5,450 nt of DNA from an uncultured Candidatus Melainabacteria bacterium (GTDB lineage Bacteria; Cyanobacteriota; Vampirovibrionia; Gastranaerophilales; Gastranaerophilaceae), in the NCBI GenBank assembly GCA_937898445.1, contig CALEJY010000074.1, forward strand, positions 1 through 5,450. Direction: 5' to 3'. Numbering within the stretch: position 1 is the stretch's first letter; every line of letters starts with the position of its first letter. Position numbers and translations under genes: made by a program. Below the pieces are notes generated by a model. It searched no databases and was not told where the DNA came from. It saw nothing but the letters and a program-made list of their open reading frames with translations. Positions 4,686 through 5,450 of the stretch are shown here, piece by piece.

Positions 4686-5450
4686 ATGATAAAAGGGGCA
4701 ATAAATTCAGCATTACAAAACAAAAACACCATAATGTTTACAACTGCAATTGTCTTTATGTGCGGAATTTTGGCATATTTCAACGACAATGGAATACTTT
4801 GCAGTGCGATAATAACATTTCTTGCGATATTTGCAATCATAAAACAATACATACCTACAAAATATATTCTGTTTTGGATTTTCGTGTTTTATTTCGGATT
4901 TTTCAACTCGTATTTAAAAATTAAACCGACAGACGAATTAGTTACTTTCGCTCCGCAAAAAGCCACTATTCAAGGTCAAGTCGTAAGTATTCCAAATAGT
5001 TCCACGCCGGAAAAGACTAAATTTTTCTTTAAAGTCAACAAAATCAATAACCAAAACGTCACAGGCAAAACCCTTGTCACATATTCGGGAAACAACATTT
5101 CGCAATTCAAAATCGGTGATAAATACGAACTTACGGGAAAAATTCAAACACCTTTTAAAGCGAGTAATCCGTCCCAATTTGATTACGGAAAATATTTGAG
5201 AAACTTTGACACCTACACAGTTTTTTATTCTGATACATCAAAATCAATAACTTCCACCCCGTCATTTAAATGGAAGTTTTTACAAAAACTCAACAATGTC
5301 CGAGATAATATTGTTGAGGAGCATTCAAAATATCTAAAATCGCCAAACCTAGAAATCTTAGGAGGAATTGTATTTGGAGATGATGCAGTAGCTCCGCCGG
5401 ATTACATAAAAGCATCTTTTGTAAATTCAGGATTATTACATATTCTTGCT
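4686..5450 (+). CDS. comEC: ComEC/Rec2 competence channel, N-terminal part (cut by window edge)
   Basis: ComEC is the polytopic inner-membrane channel that carries single-stranded DNA into the cytoplasm during natural transformation. The 255 residues present cover its N-terminal third. Membrane segments are predicted at about 15-31, 38-54 and 58-76. A soluble OB-like domain of the DUF4131 type (about 90-185) includes ATIQGQVVSIP and the typical GDKYELTGKIQTPFKASNPSQFDYGKYLRNF region (144-174). The core Competence domain then begins with ILGGIVFGDD (224-233) and ASFVNSGLLHILA (243-255), breaking off within the family's hallmark L-L-H-I-L-A-x-S-G sequence. Family members usually run to about 700-800 residues and often end in a metallo-beta-lactamase-like domain, not seen here. 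ATG 4686 is the first in-frame start with a family-like N-terminus, but no Shine-Dalgarno precedes it. No frameshift is seen. Other competence genes are not in the window. Confidence 0.93.
   Translation, partial: MIKGAINSALQNKNTIMFTTAIVFMCGILAYFNDNGILCSAIITFLAIFAIIKQYIPTKYILFWIFVFYFGFFNSYLKIKPTDELVTFAPQKATIQGQVVSIPNSSTPEKTKFFFKVNKINNQNVTGKTLVTYSGNNISQFKIGDKYELTGKIQTPFKASNPSQFDYGKYLRNFDTYTVFYSDTSKSITSTPSFKWKFLQKLNNVRDNIVEEHSKYLKSPNLEILGGIVFGDDAVAPPDYIKASFVNSGLLHILA

Noticed and set aside
1..5450. A coordinated novel system (defence island, biosynthetic cluster, mobile element, CRISPR or RNA gene)
   Set aside because: The genes sit in separate or opposing transcription units with individually ordinary functions. 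No direct-repeat array, transposase, integrase, attachment site or tRNA-like structure was seen on either strand.

Overview
The window is AT-rich DNA (about one third G+C by eye) from a bacterium. Five protein-coding genes are supported, two of them cut by the window edges, with short intergenic regions and Rho-independent terminators. The best guess at origin is a host-associated, non-photosynthetic relative of cyanobacteria (Melainabacteria/Vampirovibrionia, Gastranaerophilales-like). This rests on base composition, the mix of genes and the style of the lineage-specific proteins, including an N-terminus beginning MISSVSSVNFNTNYRPVF. It is an impression from memory, and a low-GC Firmicute cannot be excluded from this window alone.

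Layout. At the left edge, on the minus strand, is the N-terminal part of a metallophosphoesterase (start codon 295-293). It is divergent from ispG (329-1384, plus), the 4Fe-4S enzyme of the MEP isoprenoid pathway. The two start codons are only 33 bp apart. A small exported protein of unknown function follows (1487-1810). It has a clear Shine-Dalgarno, a probable promoter of its own and a strong terminator at 1831-1874. Next is a separate transcription unit (promoter about 1891-1919) for a 650-residue exported GHL10/DUF187-family glycosyl hydrolase-like protein (1968-3920), from the family of the E. coli peptidoglycan-glycan hydrolase DigH. It converges on a minus-strand gene for a 203-residue single-pass membrane protein of unknown function (4555-3944). 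The terminator hairpin between these two genes lies inside the last codons of the minus-strand gene. Across a 130-bp divergent intergenic region, the 5' third of comEC (4686 to the right edge) encodes the DNA-uptake channel.

Functional reading. Most of the encoded products have envelope-related roles or locations: isoprenoid precursors, an exported small protein, a candidate peptidoglycan or glycan hydrolase, a membrane protein and a DNA-transport channel. Nothing shows that they form one pathway, and the arrangement looks like ordinary chromosomal core sequence. No RNA gene, CRISPR array, insertion sequence or prophage feature was seen. The points most worth checking are the terminator embedded in coding sequence, the cramped divergent promoter region at ispG, the ambiguous lipoprotein signal on the hydrolase, and the two unassigned proteins.
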